Below are positions 28,162 to 37,543 of a stretch of DNA of 64,000 nucleotides, piece after piece (the first letter of the stretch is position 1; each line of letters begins with the position of its first letter). The notes under the pieces are model-generated. The model made no database searches. It was not told the DNA's origin and saw only the letters and a list, made by a program, of their open reading frames with translations. The DNA comes from Streptomyces gobiensis (GTDB taxonomy: Bacteria > Actinomycetota > Actinomycetes > Streptomycetales > Streptomycetaceae): assembly GCF_021216675.1 (NCBI RefSeq), contig NZ_CP086120.1, positions 2,524,501 to 2,588,500 of the forward strand, written 5' to 3'. A program made the position numbers and the translations under genes.

Positions 28162-28281
28162 CCGTGTTGGTTAGTCTGGGGGCGCCGCGTAAAGATCGGG
28201 GCAAGAATCAGGGCGCGCCGGGAAGTCTGGTCGGCACACAGCACACGTGTATGCCCAGCACCACTCCTGGAGGTCACAGCC

Positions 28282-29709
28282 TTGTCCGCGCCCGAGACGC
28301 ACGATTCTGATTTCCTTCACCGGCCAGATCTGAAGGAGCGCAGAGTCCTCGCGGACATCCTGCGTATGGAAACCGTCGGCGGCATGCTGCTGCTCCTCGC
28401 CGCCGTGGCCGCACTGCTCCTGGCGAACACCGGGCTCAGCGGCCTCTACTCGGACATCAAGAACTTCGAGTTCGGCGTTGAGGCACTGCATCTGAAGCTC
28501 TCGGTCGCCGACTGGGCCAAGGACGGCCTCCTCACCGTCTTCTTCTTTGTCGCCGGTGTGGAGCTCAAGCGTGAGCTGGTCTCCGGTGAGCTGCGTGACC
28601 CCCGGGCCGCCGCGCTGCCGATCATCGCCGCCGCGTGCGGCATGATCGTGCCCGCGCTGGTCTACGTCGGTTTCAACGCCGGCGGCCGGGGTGACATGGA
28701 CGGCTGGGCCATCCCGATGGCGACCGACATCGCCTTCGCGCTGGGCGTGCTCGCCGTCCTCGGTACCGCGCTGCCGTCCGCGCTGCGTGCCTTCCTGCTC
28801 ACCCTCGCGGTCGTTGACGACCTCGGCGCGATCATCATCATCGCCCTCTTCTACACCTCCAGCATCAGCTTCGGCGCACTGGCCGCCTCCGTCGCCGGCC
28901 TGGTCCTCTTCTGGTTCCTGCACCGCAAGGGCGTCAAGGGGTGGTACGTCTATGTCCCGCTCGCCCTCGTCATCTGGGCCCTGATGCACGCCAGCGGCGT
29001 CCACGCCACCGTCGCCGGTGTCGCCATGGGCCTGCTGCTGCGCTGCACCCTCAAGGAGGGCGAGGAGCACTCCCCGGCCGAGCACATCGAGCACCAGGTG
29101 CGGCCCCTCTCCGCCGGTCTGGCGGTGCCGCTGTTCGCCCTGTTCGCCGCCGGTGTCGCTGTCTCCGGTTCCGCGCTCGGCGAGGTGTTCACCAAGCCGG
29201 AAACGCTGGGGGTTGTCCTCGGTCTGCTGGCCGGCAAGACGCTCGGTGTGTTCGGCGGCGCCTGGGTCGCCGCCCGCTTCACCAAGGCCGAGCTGAACCC
29301 GGATCTCGCCTGGGCCGATGTGCTCGCCATCGCGGCGCTCTCCGGCATCGGCTTTACGGTCTCGCTGCTCATCGGCGATCTGGCCTTCGAGGGCACCCCG
29401 CTGGAGGACCAGATCAAGGCATCGGTGCTGATCGGCACCTTGCTGGCCACGGTACTCGCGGGCATCCTGCTCAAGCTCCGTAACGACCACTACCGCGAAA
29501 TCGTCGACGCCGAGGACCGCGACGAGGACGGCGACGGCGTCCCGGACATCTACGAGGAGGGCCAGCCGGAGTACCACCTGCGGATGGCCAGGATCTTCGA
29601 CGAGAAGGCGGCGGAGCACCGACGGCGTGCCGAACTGGCGGCTGGGAGCACCTCCCGGGGCGGCGAGGGCCGAGGGGGAGAAAGCGGTAAGAGCTCCGGT
29701 CCGGCATGA
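28282..29709 (+). CDS. nhaA: Na+/H+ antiporter NhaA
   Basis: Exchanges cytoplasmic sodium for external protons. 475 aa, about 12 membrane helices; the ion-site aspartates are in LAVVDDLGAI (about 175-184) and a periplasmic proton path motif lies at ATDIAFALGVLAVLG (about 149). It starts at TTG 28282, supported by CTGGAGG 9 bases upstream. The C-terminal tail after residue 400 is charged; its last ~25 residues (STSRGGEGRGGES...) are encoded by a GC-rich repeat-like stretch and are probably not part of the fold. Confidence 0.95.
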   Translation: MSAPETHDSDFLHRPDLKERRVLADILRMETVGGMLLLLAAVAALLLANTGLSGLYSDIKNFEFGVEALHLKLSVADWAKDGLLTVFFFVAGVELKRELVSGELRDPRAAALPIIAAACGMIVPALVYVGFNAGGRGDMDGWAIPMATDIAFALGVLAVLGTALPSALRAFLLTLAVVDDLGAIIIIALFYTSSISFGALAASVAGLVLFWFLHRKGVKGWYVYVPLALVIWALMHASGVHATVAGVAMGLLLRCTLKEGEEHSPAEHIEHQVRPLSAGLAVPLFALFAAGVAVSGSALGEVFTKPETLGVVLGLLAGKTLGVFGGAWVAARFTKAELNPDLAWADVLAIAALSGIGFTVSLLIGDLAFEGTPLEDQIKASVLIGTLLATVLAGILLKLRNDHYREIVDAEDRDEDGDGVPDIYEEGQPEYHLRMARIFDEKAAEHRRRAELAAGSTSRGGEGRGGESGKSSGPA

Positions 29710-29761
29710 TGACCGGGGAGTACAAGGAGTAGCAGCGACCGAAGAGCAGAGGGAGTAAGCG

Positions 29762-30238
29762 ATGAGCGCAGCCGACGACGGCCGTAGCCTCGGTCAGTTG
29801 GTCGCCGCGGCCACGGCTGAGATGTCCGCGCTGGTGCATGAGGAGATCGCGCTGGCCAAGGTCGAGATGAAGCAGTCCGCCTCACGTGGTCTGGTCGGCA
29901 GCGGAGCGATCATTGTCGCCGGTGTCCTCGCTCTCTTCTCGCTGCCGGTGTTCAGCTTCGCGCTGGCCTACTGGCTGCACGCCTGGTGGAAGGTCCCGCT
30001 CGCGGTCGCCTTCGTCATTGTGGGCGGGCTGATGCTGCTGTTCGCGGTGTTCTGTGGGCTGGTGGCGCGGGCCATGCTGAAGAAGATCCAGGCGCCCAAG
30101 CAGACCATCGCCTCGGCCAAGGAATCGGCGGCCGTACTGCAGAGCGTCAAGCCGCGTCCACGAAGCACCTCCGGGGCTGCCTCCCAGCCTGCCAGGGCCG
30201 AGGGAGGGAAGCCGGTCTCCGTGGGCGCGGAACAGTGA
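29762..30238 (+). CDS. Actinobacterial holin-X family membrane protein
   Basis: 158 aa. Residues 8-40 (LGQLVAAATAEMSALVHEEIALAKVEM in part) are amphipathic. Two membrane helices follow (AIIVAGVLALFSLPVFSF and VPLAVAFVIVGGLMLLFAV), then a basic segment and a Pro/Ser tail. This is the layout of the phage-holin-like PF07332 family common beside nhaA in Streptomyces; a lytic role is not implied. It lies 52 bp after nhaA and 13 bp before the hydrolase, so the three probably form one operon. Confidence 0.85.
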   Translation: MSAADDGRSLGQLVAAATAEMSALVHEEIALAKVEMKQSASRGLVGSGAIIVAGVLALFSLPVFSFALAYWLHAWWKVPLAVAFVIVGGLMLLFAVFCGLVARAMLKKIQAPKQTIASAKESAAVLQSVKPRPRSTSGAASQPARAEGGKPVSVGAEQ

Positions 30239-30251
30239 CACACTCGGCCGC

Positions 30252-31172
30252 ATGACGGTCTCCGTACCCATGTCCGCAGCACTGGACGGCCCCTGGAACC
30301 ACCGGGATGTCGCCGCCAACGGTGCCCGCTTCCATATCGCCGAAATGGGCGACGGTCCGCTGGTGCTGCTGCTGCACGGCTTTCCACAGTTCTGGTGGAC
30401 CTGGCGGCATCAGCTGCCCGCGCTCGCGGACGCGGGGTATCGCGCGGTGGCGATGGACCTGCGCGGCGTGGGCGGCAGCGACCGCACGCCCCGGGGTTAC
30501 GACCCGGCGAATCTGGCGCTCGACATCACCGGGGTGATCCGCTCGCTGGGCGAGCCGGACGCCGCGCTGGTCGGGCACGACCTGGGCGGCTATCTGGCCT
30601 GGACGGCGGCCGTGATGCGGCCGAAGCTCATCCGGCGGCTGGCCGTCGCCTCGATGCCGCATCCACGGCGCTGGCGGGCGGCGATGCTCAGCGACGCACG
30701 GCAGACGGCCGCCGGTTCCTACGTATGGGGCGTCCAGCGGCCATGGGCGCCGGAGCGGCGGCTGATCGCGAATGACGGGGCGCTGGTCGGCCGGTTGATC
30801 CGGGAGTGGTCCGGGCCACGGCTGCCGGACGACACGGATATCGAGACCTATCAGCGGGCGATGTGCATCCCGTCCACGGCACACTGCTCAATCGAGCCTT
30901 ACCGCTGGATGGTGCGGTCGATGGCCCGGCCTGACGGCATCCAGTTCAACCGGCGGATGAAGCGCCCGGTACGGGTGCCGACCCTGCATCTGCACGGTTC
31001 ACTCGATCCGGTCATGCGTACGCGTAGCTCGGCGGGATCGGGAGAGTATGTCGAAGCTCCGTACCGCTGGCGGCTATTCGATGGTTTGGGGCACTTTCCG
31101 CATGAAGAGGACCCGGTGGCGTTCACCACCGAGCTGATCGACTGGCTGAAGGACCCAGAGCCGGACCGCTGA
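30252..31172 (+). CDS. Alpha/beta hydrolase, epoxide-hydrolase type
   Basis: 306 aa. The oxyanion motif HGFPQFWW (about 38-45) and nucleophile elbow VGHDLGG (Asp about 101) are those of epoxide hydrolases rather than of serine esterases. The catalytic His is in GHFPHEE (about 281) and a second Asp in LDPVM. A cap domain lies between (about 140-220). The substrate cannot be inferred. It is likely co-transcribed with the holin-X gene 13 bp upstream. Confidence 0.9.
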   Translation: MTVSVPMSAALDGPWNHRDVAANGARFHIAEMGDGPLVLLLHGFPQFWWTWRHQLPALADAGYRAVAMDLRGVGGSDRTPRGYDPANLALDITGVIRSLGEPDAALVGHDLGGYLAWTAAVMRPKLIRRLAVASMPHPRRWRAAMLSDARQTAAGSYVWGVQRPWAPERRLIANDGALVGRLIREWSGPRLPDDTDIETYQRAMCIPSTAHCSIEPYRWMVRSMARPDGIQFNRRMKRPVRVPTLHLHGSLDPVMRTRSSAGSGEYVEAPYRWRLFDGLGHFPHEEDPVAFTTELIDWLKDPEPDR

Positions 31173-31265
31173 CCAGTCGGTCAATCACACAATTGCCCGA
31201 CGCATAGGCCAATTGAAGGGCCATGCGGCGGTTACCGACCTAAGGGCCCGGGCAGAGTCCGGGGT

Positions 31266-31451
31266 ATGGGCTGGACGCACGACTACCGTGACGTGTCTCG
31301 CAACATCCGGGAGAAGGGCGCCGTGCAGGGCACGGCCTCCCACTCCCCGCACAACAACCCTCGCGATCCGCGTGATCCCCTGGGAATTCCGCGCATTCTC
31401 CGGCGCCGCGCCCGCTGGGTCAGCGCCCGCCTACGCCACCCACGCGGCTAG
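31266..31451 (+). CDS. Possible small basic protein
   Basis: 61 codons, MGWTHDYRDVSRNIREKGAV at the start, about 80% G/C at third positions, with repeated Arg/Asp/Pro residues (NPRDPRDPLGIPRILRRRAR). It ends just before the dispersed repeat. The ribosome-binding site is poor (GGGG very close to the ATG). Not recognised; it could be a chance ORF. Confidence 0.4.
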   Translation: MGWTHDYRDVSRNIREKGAVQGTASHSPHNNPRDPRDPLGIPRILRRRARWVSARLRHPRG

Positions 31452-31479
31452 GCCGCTGCGCGGGTGGGCTCCCCTGACC

Positions 31480-31885
31480 CTCCCCCAGCTACCTCCCCCA
31501 GACTCCGTCTGGGAGGTGCCCCCAGGAGGTGTCCCCACCTTCCCGAAACTGGGGGCATCCGCCCCCAGACCCCCACAGCGTTGTGGGCACTCGCAGCCCC
31601 GCGAGGGGCGTGGGCCCGCCCTGCTACGCAACCACCCACCCATCCCAGCCACGACGCTCCGGCCAACCCCGGGGCGGAGCTCGCGACGCTTGGTGGGCAC
31701 AACACCCGGCCACCGGCCCGCACCCGGCCAACCCCGGGGCCCCGGGGCGAAGCCCCGGTTTCCGGGAAGGGGCGGGAATTGGGGAAGCCCACCCACGGCA
31801 CCCCCGCAGCCGGGCGAAGCCCCACCACGCGGCGGAGCCGCATATCGACACAGCCGGGAAGAGGCGGGATCGGGGAGCGAGCCCT
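31480..31885 (+). repeat. Dispersed intergenic repeat, copy 3
   Basis: The longest copy. It starts with a CCCCCAGACTCCGTCTGGGAGG hairpin module (about 31496-31520), then GCGTTGTGGGCACTCG (about 31578), GTGGGCACAACACCCGG (about 31693), the CCGGGGCGAAGCCCCGG hairpin (about 31742) and GCGGAGCCGCATATCG (about 31832). It lies between the convergent hydrolase/small ORF and the protease gene and abuts the protease stop. Confidence 0.75.
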
Positions 31886-33083
31886 ACATGGCGCAGCCCT
31901 GGGTGTCAGCCGGCCCCCGCGCCGCGCGGCCGCGAGTGATGTCCTCCCGGACCTCATCGACGGTCAGGGCGTAGCCCGTATTCGCGTCGTCCAGCGACTT
32001 GGCGAAGATGACGCCGTACACCTTGCCGTCCGGGGTGAGCAGCGGCCCGCCGGAGTTGCCCTGCCGCACCGTGGCGTAGAGGGAGTAGACATCGCGGCGC
32101 ACCGTACCGCGATGGTAGATGTCCGGGCCGCTGGCCTGGATACGGCCGCGGACCCGCGCCGAGCGGGCGTCAAAGCCGCCGTTCTCCGGGAAGCCCGCCA
32201 CGATGGCGTCGTCACCGGTGGCCGCGCCGCCCTTGGCGAACTCCAGCGCGGGGGTGTCCAGCCGGGGCACATCGAGGACAGCGATGTCCCGCTCCCAGTC
32301 GTAGAGCACCACCTCGGCATCGTAGAGCCGCCCCTCGCCGCCGATCTGCACGGTCGGCTCGCTGACGCCTCCGACGACATGCGCGTTGGTCATCACCCTG
32401 CCCTCGGCGAACACAAAGCCGGTGCCTTCCAGGGCCTTGCCGCAGCTCGGGGCGGTGCCCGTCACCTTGACAATGGACTGCTTGGCGCGGGCCACCGCCG
32501 GATTGCCCGAGAGCTTCGGGTCGGGCTCTGGTACCGAGGTGATCGGCTCATTGGCGAAGGGCGAGAAGACCTGCGGGAAGCCGTTCTGTGCGAGCACCGA
32601 GGTGAAGTCGGTGAACCAGGTGTCGGCATGGTCCGGCATCAGGCGGGAGACACCTTGCAGCACCGTGGAGTTACGCACCTCCTTGCCGAGGGTCGGCAAG
32701 GTCGTGGTAGCCAGCGCGGAGCCGATCAGCCAGGCGACCAGCAGCATCGCCGCGACATTGACGAGCGCGCCGCCCGTGGCGTCGAGCGCGCGCGCCGGTG
32801 ACCAGGTGATGTAGCGCCGGAGTTTATTGCCGAGATGGGTGGTGAAGGCCTGCCCGACGGAGGCGCACACGATCACAATGACCACCGCCGCGACCGCGCC
32901 GAGCGTGCCCGGGGAGGCATCGTCGCTGAGCTTCCTCCACAGCGGTGGCAGCACCAGCACCGCGACCAGACCGCCGCCGAGGAATCCGATGACCGACAGG
33001 ACGCCGACGACAAAGCCTTGGCGGTAGCCGATGATCGCGAACCAGACAGCAGCGAGCACGAGCACGACGTCCAGCACGTTCAC
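31884..33083 (-). CDS. MarP-type membrane serine protease
   Basis: 399 aa: four N-terminal membrane helices (CvpA-like, 1-125), a linker, then an extracytoplasmic trypsin-like domain with triad His235 (TNAHVV), Asp266 (RDIAVL) and Ser344 (QGNSGGP). Cys214 and Cys397 could form the regulatory disulfide described for M. tuberculosis MarP, which protects against acid stress. It lies upstream-to-downstream with nth and a NUDIX gene on the same strand, a common actinobacterial order. Confidence 0.93.
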   Translation of the reverse strand: MNVLDVVLVLAAVWFAIIGYRQGFVVGVLSVIGFLGGGLVAVLVLPPLWRKLSDDASPGTLGAVAAVVIVIVCASVGQAFTTHLGNKLRRYITWSPARALDATGGALVNVAAMLLVAWLIGSALATTTLPTLGKEVRNSTVLQGVSRLMPDHADTWFTDFTSVLAQNGFPQVFSPFANEPITSVPEPDPKLSGNPAVARAKQSIVKVTGTAPSCGKALEGTGFVFAEGRVMTNAHVVGGVSEPTVQIGGEGRLYDAEVVLYDWERDIAVLDVPRLDTPALEFAKGGAATGDDAIVAGFPENGGFDARSARVRGRIQASGPDIYHRGTVRRDVYSLYATVRQGNSGGPLLTPDGKVYGVIFAKSLDDANTGYALTVDEVREDITRGRAARGPADTQGCAM

Positions 33084-33133
33084 CGCTACAGCCTCGTCTC
33101 GTCGTCACCAGTCAAAAACACCCGGGTACCGTC

Positions 33134-33916
33134 TCATGCGTGCCAGTCGAGCGGCATACTCCGGTCCCGGTTCCAGGGCTGCTCCCAGCCCGCGAAGTGG
33201 ACAATCCGGTCGATCACCCCGGCCGTAAAGCCCCACACCAGGGCGTCAGCCACCTGGAAGCATGGCCCGCGGTGTCCGCTCGGGTGTACGGCGACACCGC
33301 GGTTGGCCGGGTCGGCCAGGTCGGCGACCGGCACGGTGAAGACCCGGGCCGTCTCGCCCGCGTCCACCGCCACCACCGGGGTCGGCTCCCGCCACCAGCC
33401 CAGCACGGGGGTGACGACAAAGCCGCTCACCGGGATGTACAGCCGGGGCAGCACGCCGAAGATCTGCACCCCGGCCGGATTGAGCCCGGTCTCCTCCTCG
33501 GCCTCCCGCAGGGCGGCCCGCAGCGGGCCCTCCCCCTCCGGGTCCCCGTCCTCGGGGTCGAGGGCACCGCCGGGGAAGGACAGCTGACCGGCGTGTGAGC
33601 GCAGGCTGGACGCCCGCTCCAGCAGCAACAGCTCCGGCCCCCGCTCACCCTTCCCGAAAAGCACCAGCACCGCGGACTGCCGGCCGCCGGTGGACGGCGG
33701 CAGGAACCGGCTGAGCTGCTCGGGCCGGACGGTCGCGGCCGCCCGGGCCACGGGCCGCAGCCACTCGGGGAGCCCGTCATCGCTGACGGCGACCGTGCGG
33801 GCCTGGCGGGCTGTGCTGGGTGTACTGGCTGTACGACCCGAGCTGGGTGTACTTGCCGTACGGCCCGTGCTGGCCGTGCTGGCCTGTCCGGGCCCCTGAT
33901 GCCGCGCGGGCGTCAC
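33134..33916 (-). CDS. NUDIX hydrolase, CoA-diphosphatase type
   Basis: 260 aa. The CoA-pyrophosphatase signature [13 protein letters not shown] (about 105-117) is followed by the Nudix box, with the glutamates in REAEEETGL and a short Gly/Glu/Asp insert before it. The N-terminal ~42 residues are low-complexity Ser/Thr repeats (GRTAST units) and may be disordered. GTG/ATG 33916 overlaps the nth stop by 4 bp, so translation is coupled. Likely cleaves CoA or related dinucleotides. Confidence 0.88.
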   Translation of the reverse strand: MTPARHQGPGQASTASTGRTASTPSSGRTASTPSTARQARTVAVSDDGLPEWLRPVARAAATVRPEQLSRFLPPSTGGRQSAVLVLFGKGERGPELLLLERASSLRSHAGQLSFPGGALDPEDGDPEGEGPLRAALREAEEETGLNPAGVQIFGVLPRLYIPVSGFVVTPVLGWWREPTPVVAVDAGETARVFTVPVADLADPANRGVAVHPSGHRGPCFQVADALVWGFTAGVIDRIVHFAGWEQPWNRDRSMPLDWHA

Positions 33917-34761
33917 CGCGCCCCCAGCGGCGGCGCGGGCTGCCCCGGATAGTCGGCCGGGGGCTTGAGGCGCTGGCCGGGCTGGCCGCCCAGCTCGTAT
34001 TTGAGGAGCTTCTTCGCCTTCTCGGGGTCCGTCTCGCCCTCGCCGTACGCGGGGCAGAGGTGCGCTATCGGGCAGGCTCCGCAGGCGGGCTTACGGGAGT
34101 GGCATACCCGCCGACCGTGGAAGATCGTCCGGTGCGAGAACATCGTCCACTCACTCTTGGGGAGGATTTCCGCGATCTCCGCCTCGATTTTGTCCGGATC
34201 GGTCTGGTCGGTCAGGCCCCAGCGCCGCACCAGCCGTCCGAAGTGGGTATCCACGGTCAGGCCCGGCACCCCGAAGGCGTTGCCCAGCACTACGAAGGCT
34301 GTCTTACGGCCCACCCCGGGCAGGCTGACCAGGTCTTCCAGACGGCCGGGCACCTCGCCGCCGAAGTTGTCCCGCAGCGCCGCTGAGAGGCCGAGCAGCG
34401 ACTTGGTCTTGTTGCGGAAGAAGCCGGTCGGGCGGATCAGCTCCTCCAGCTCCTCGGGGTTGGCCGCCGCCATGTCCTCGGGGGTGGGGTAGGCGGCAAA
34501 AACTGCGGGCGTGGTCTGGTTGACCCGTAGATCTGTGGTCTGGGCGGAGAGCACGGTCGCTACGAGCAGCTGGAACGGGTTCTCAAAGTCCAGCTCGGGG
34601 TGTGCGTAGTAGTAGACCTCGGCCAGCTCGCGGTTGATACGCCGCGCCCGGCGGACCAGCGCGAGCCGCGACTCAGGCTTGGCAATTTTGACCCCTTTTG
34701 TCGCTTTCGCCTTCTTGGTGGACGCCTGTTCGCCCACAGCGGAATCTCGGGATGCCGTCAC
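33913..34761 (-). CDS. nth: Endonuclease III
   Basis: DNA glycosylase/AP lyase of base excision repair. The helix-hairpin-helix LPGVGRKTA carries the catalytic Lys, and [11 protein letters not shown] the catalytic Asp. The 4Fe-4S loop is C-x6-C-x2-C-x5-C ([17 protein letters not shown]). I chose GTG 34761 because of the GGGGG 8 bases upstream (282 aa). An in-frame start at 34848 adds 29 residues and would run towards the crp promoter. The N-terminal Lys-rich stretch (KKAKATKG) is typical of streptomycete Nth. Confidence 0.93.
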   Translation of the reverse strand: MTASRDSAVGEQASTKKAKATKGVKIAKPESRLALVRRARRINRELAEVYYYAHPELDFENPFQLLVATVLSAQTTDLRVNQTTPAVFAAYPTPEDMAAANPEELEELIRPTGFFRNKTKSLLGLSAALRDNFGGEVPGRLEDLVSLPGVGRKTAFVVLGNAFGVPGLTVDTHFGRLVRRWGLTDQTDPDKIEAEIAEILPKSEWTMFSHRTIFHGRRVCHSRKPACGACPIAHLCPAYGEGETDPEKAKKLLKYELGGQPGQRLKPPADYPGQPAPPLGAR

Positions 34762-34910
34762 CCGCCTGACCCCCTTTCCATGTGCTCTCACCGGGGTATT
34801 GGACACTCGGCCAGCGTAAGGGGGACCGCCGACATTCGCCCCGCTCATGGGTGATTCACAGCTCGATAGGCCCCCTGCCGTACGCCACCCGCGTGGAGTG
34901 CGTCAAACTT

Positions 34911-34924
34911 GTGACTGATCGCAC
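34911..34924. promoter_or_regulatory. Candidate Crp-binding site
   Basis: GTGACTGATCGCAC; its complement GTGCGATCAGTCAC fits the reported Streptomyces Crp pattern GTG-N6-GNCAC. It lies 65 bp before the crp start and 150 bp from the nth start, so it could give autoregulation. Confidence 0.45.
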
Positions 34925-34988
34925 TGTTTCAAACGTCCGGCATTATGGGGGCCACACCCCATGGGCACGGTCGACAAGGAGAGAACTC

Positions 34989-35663
34989 GTGGACGACGTT
35001 CTGCGGCGCGCCCCGCTCTTCGCGGCGCTCGATGAGGAGCAGGCCGCTGAGCTGCGTGCCTCCATGACCGAGACAACACTGGCCCGCGGTGAGGCCCTGT
35101 TCCACGAAGGCGACCCCGGCGACCGCCTCTATGTGGTGACCGAGGGAAAGGTGAAGCTGCACCGCACCTCACCCGACGGCCGGGAGAACATGCTGGCCGT
35201 CCTGGGCCCCGGCGAGCTCATCGGTGAGCTCTCCCTGTTCGACCCGGGCCCGCGTACGGCGACGGCCTCCGCGCTCACCGAGGTCAAGCTCCTCGGGCTG
35301 GGCCACGGTGATCTGCAGCCCTGGCTGAACGTACGCCCGGAGGTCGCCACGGCGCTGCTGCGCGCTGTCGCCCGGCGGCTGCGCCGGACCAATGACTCCA
35401 TGTCCGACCTGGTCTTCTCCGATGTTCCGGGCCGGGTCGCCAAGGCTCTGCTCGACCTGTCCCGCCGGTTCGGCGTCCAGTCCGAAGAGGGCATCCACGT
35501 CGTCCATGACCTCACCCAGGAGGAGCTGGCCCAGCTGGTCGGTGCCTCCCGGGAGACCGTCAACAAGGCCCTGGCCGACTTCGCGGGCCGTGGCTGGCTC
35601 CGGCTGGAGGCCCGTGCGGTGATCCTGCTGGATGTGGAGCGGCTGGCCAAGCGCAGCCGCTGA
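34989..35663 (+). CDS. crp: Crp/Fnr-family regulator Crp
   Basis: 224 aa from GTG 34989 (AAGGAGAG upstream), the length of S. coelicolor Crp. The cyclic-nucleotide fold covers 1-120, with the phosphate cassette region GELIGELSLFDPGPRTATA (about 76-94). The DNA-binding helix-turn-helix is around LTQEELAQLVGASRETVNKA (about 175-194). In Streptomyces Crp controls spore germination and many antibiotic clusters. It is monocistronic and divergent from nth. Confidence 0.97.
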   Translation: MDDVLRRAPLFAALDEEQAAELRASMTETTLARGEALFHEGDPGDRLYVVTEGKVKLHRTSPDGRENMLAVLGPGELIGELSLFDPGPRTATASALTEVKLLGLGHGDLQPWLNVRPEVATALLRAVARRLRRTNDSMSDLVFSDVPGRVAKALLDLSRRFGVQSEEGIHVVHDLTQEELAQLVGASRETVNKALADFAGRGWLRLEARAVILLDVERLAKRSR

Positions 35664-35799
35664 AGCACCGCCTCAGAACCGCGTGCACAGCTTCCGCCAG
35701 GCCGCCCAGTCCGAGGGCGCCCAGTCCCGAGGGCAGCGCGGACAAGGGGCGTCTGCCAGGTCGGCTGAGCCGGTCAGAGGATCCCGTCAGACGAGCCCG

Positions 35800-36630
35800 T
35801 CAGACGAGCCCGTGCTCGCGCAGATATTCCAGCTGTGCGCGTACCGACAGCTCGGCTGCGGGCCACAGGCTGCGGTCCACGTCCGCATAGACATGGGCGA
35901 CCACCTCGGGCGGCGTGCGGTAACCCCTCTCCACCGCCGTCTCGATCTGGGCGAGCCGGTTCGCGCGGTGCACCAGGTAGTAGTCGATCGCGCCCTGGGC
36001 ATCGGCCAGCACCGGCCCGTGTCCGGGCAGCACCGTCCGTACGCCGTCGTCCACGGTCAGCGAGCGCAGCCGCCGCAGCGAGTCAAGGTATTCGCCCAGT
36101 CGCCCATCAGGATGGGCGACCACTGTGGTGCCGCGGCCCAGCACCGTATCGCCGGTCAGCACGGCCCGGTCCGCCGGCAGATGGAAACAGAGCGAGTCCT
36201 CGGTGTGCCCCGGTGTGGGCACCACCCGCAGCTCCAGACCACCCGTGGTCACCACATCACCCGCAGCCAGGCCTTCGCCGCCGAGCCGTAGCGCGGGGTC
36301 CAGCGCCCGTACGTTCGCACCCGTCAACTCCGCGAAGCGGGCCGCGCCTTCGGCGTGGTCCGGGTGGCCGTGGGTCAGCAACGTAAGCCCGACCCGTCGG
36401 CCCGCCCGCTCGACGGTGTCGATGACATTCCGCAGATGCCCCTCATCCAGCGGACCCGGATCGATAACAACCGCGAGCCTGGAGTCCGGCTCGGCGACGA
36501 TCCAGGTATTGGTGCCGTCCAGCGTCATCGGCGAGGCGTTGGGCGCCAGCACACACTCGGCCCGCTCGGAGGCGGGTCCGCTGATCGTGCCGCCACGCGG
36601 CTGCCCGGGAAGGGCGGCGGCGTTCGTCAT
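35800..36630 (-). CDS. MBL-fold metallo-hydrolase
   Basis: 276 aa. Metal ligands: LTHGHPDHAEGA (about 84-95), TPGHTEDS (about 143), LTGDTVLG (about 158) and LPGHGPV (about 201). The C-terminal helical part (about 215-276) resembles LACTB2-type enzymes, some of which are ribonucleases; the substrate is unknown here. It overlaps the upstream NUDIX gene by 4 bp. The last codons lie in a short direct repeat CCCGTCAGACGAG. Confidence 0.9.
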   Translation of the reverse strand: MTNAAALPGQPRGGTISGPASERAECVLAPNASPMTLDGTNTWIVAEPDSRLAVVIDPGPLDEGHLRNVIDTVERAGRRVGLTLLTHGHPDHAEGAARFAELTGANVRALDPALRLGGEGLAAGDVVTTGGLELRVVPTPGHTEDSLCFHLPADRAVLTGDTVLGRGTTVVAHPDGRLGEYLDSLRRLRSLTVDDGVRTVLPGHGPVLADAQGAIDYYLVHRANRLAQIETAVERGYRTPPEVVAHVYADVDRSLWPAAELSVRAQLEYLREHGLV

Positions 36631-37487
36631 TCTGTGCAGATCCTTTTCTCGAACTCATCGTGGCCCGGCCAGCTCAGCACGATCTGCTCACCTTCCAGCC
36701 GCGCCCGCGCCTGTACGGGCGTCAGGTCCTGTCGTCCAGCGGCGGCCAGCGCCCCCGTCGCGCTGTGGTGCGGCGCCAGCTCACGCAGGGTGGCGATCGT
36801 CGGCGGCATCATCAGCAGCTCGCCCCTGTCATAGCCCGCCGCCGCGTCCGCAGGCCTTGTCCACACTGTACGGTCCGCCTCCGTCGACGCGTTCCGGGTG
36901 CGCTGTCCCTGGGGCAGGGCGGCGACAAAGAACCAGGTGTCATAGCGCCGCTCCTCAAACTCCGGCGTAATCCAGCGTGCCCAGGCACCCAGCAGATCAC
37001 TGCGCAGCACCAGGGACCGCCGCGCCAGAAAATCCGCGAAGGGCAGCTCACGGCGCACCAACGCGGCCCGGTCGGCCTCCCACCCCGCACCGGTCGTATC
37101 GGCGATCACGGAATCCACGTCCTCCCCGGCGAGCAGCACCCCCGCCTCCTCGAACGTCTCCCGGACGGCCGCGCACACAATGGCCTGCGCCTCCGCCGCC
37201 GTATCGACCCCGAGCCGCCCGGCCCACTCCTCCCGGGACGGCCCGGCCCACCCCACCGCACCCTCATCGCGCGGATCGACGGCGCCGCCGGGATACGCGT
37301 AGGCACCCCCGGCAAAGGCCATGGAAGCCCGCCGCCGCAGCATATGAACGGACGCTCCGCCCACCTCATCCCGCAGCAGCATGACGGTGGCGGCCCGGCG
37401 CGGGACCACCGGGGTGAGCTCACCACGCGCGAGGGCCCGGATACGCTCCGGCCACTCGGGCGGGTACCACTGACCGTTCTTCGACAT
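36627..37487 (-). CDS. NUDIX hydrolase
   Basis: 286 aa starting MSKNGQWYPPEW. GGAYAYPGGAVDPRD (about 59-73) opens the Nudix region and the box glutamates are in AVRETFEEAGVLL (about 107-119), giving a longer than usual spacing, as in NUDT19-like acyl-CoA diphosphatases. A GTG at 37508 would add 7 residues. Last gene of the recognisable core order before the accessory segment. Confidence 0.87.
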   Translation of the reverse strand: MSKNGQWYPPEWPERIRALARGELTPVVPRRAATVMLLRDEVGGASVHMLRRRASMAFAGGAYAYPGGAVDPRDEGAVGWAGPSREEWAGRLGVDTAAEAQAIVCAAVRETFEEAGVLLAGEDVDSVIADTTGAGWEADRAALVRRELPFADFLARRSLVLRSDLLGAWARWITPEFEERRYDTWFFVAALPQGQRTRNASTEADRTVWTRPADAAAGYDRGELLMMPPTIATLRELAPHHSATGALAAAGRQDLTPVQARARLEGEQIVLSWPGHDEFEKRICTE

Positions 37488-37543
37488 GGGCGGATGGTAC
37501 GGCCTCACGCGTAAATGTTCGAGAGTGGGCCCAAGATGCCGGA

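Noticed and set aside
28171..29619. A 482-codon frame antisense to nhaA
   Set aside because: Shadow frame without hydrophobic or catalytic features; nhaA is certain.
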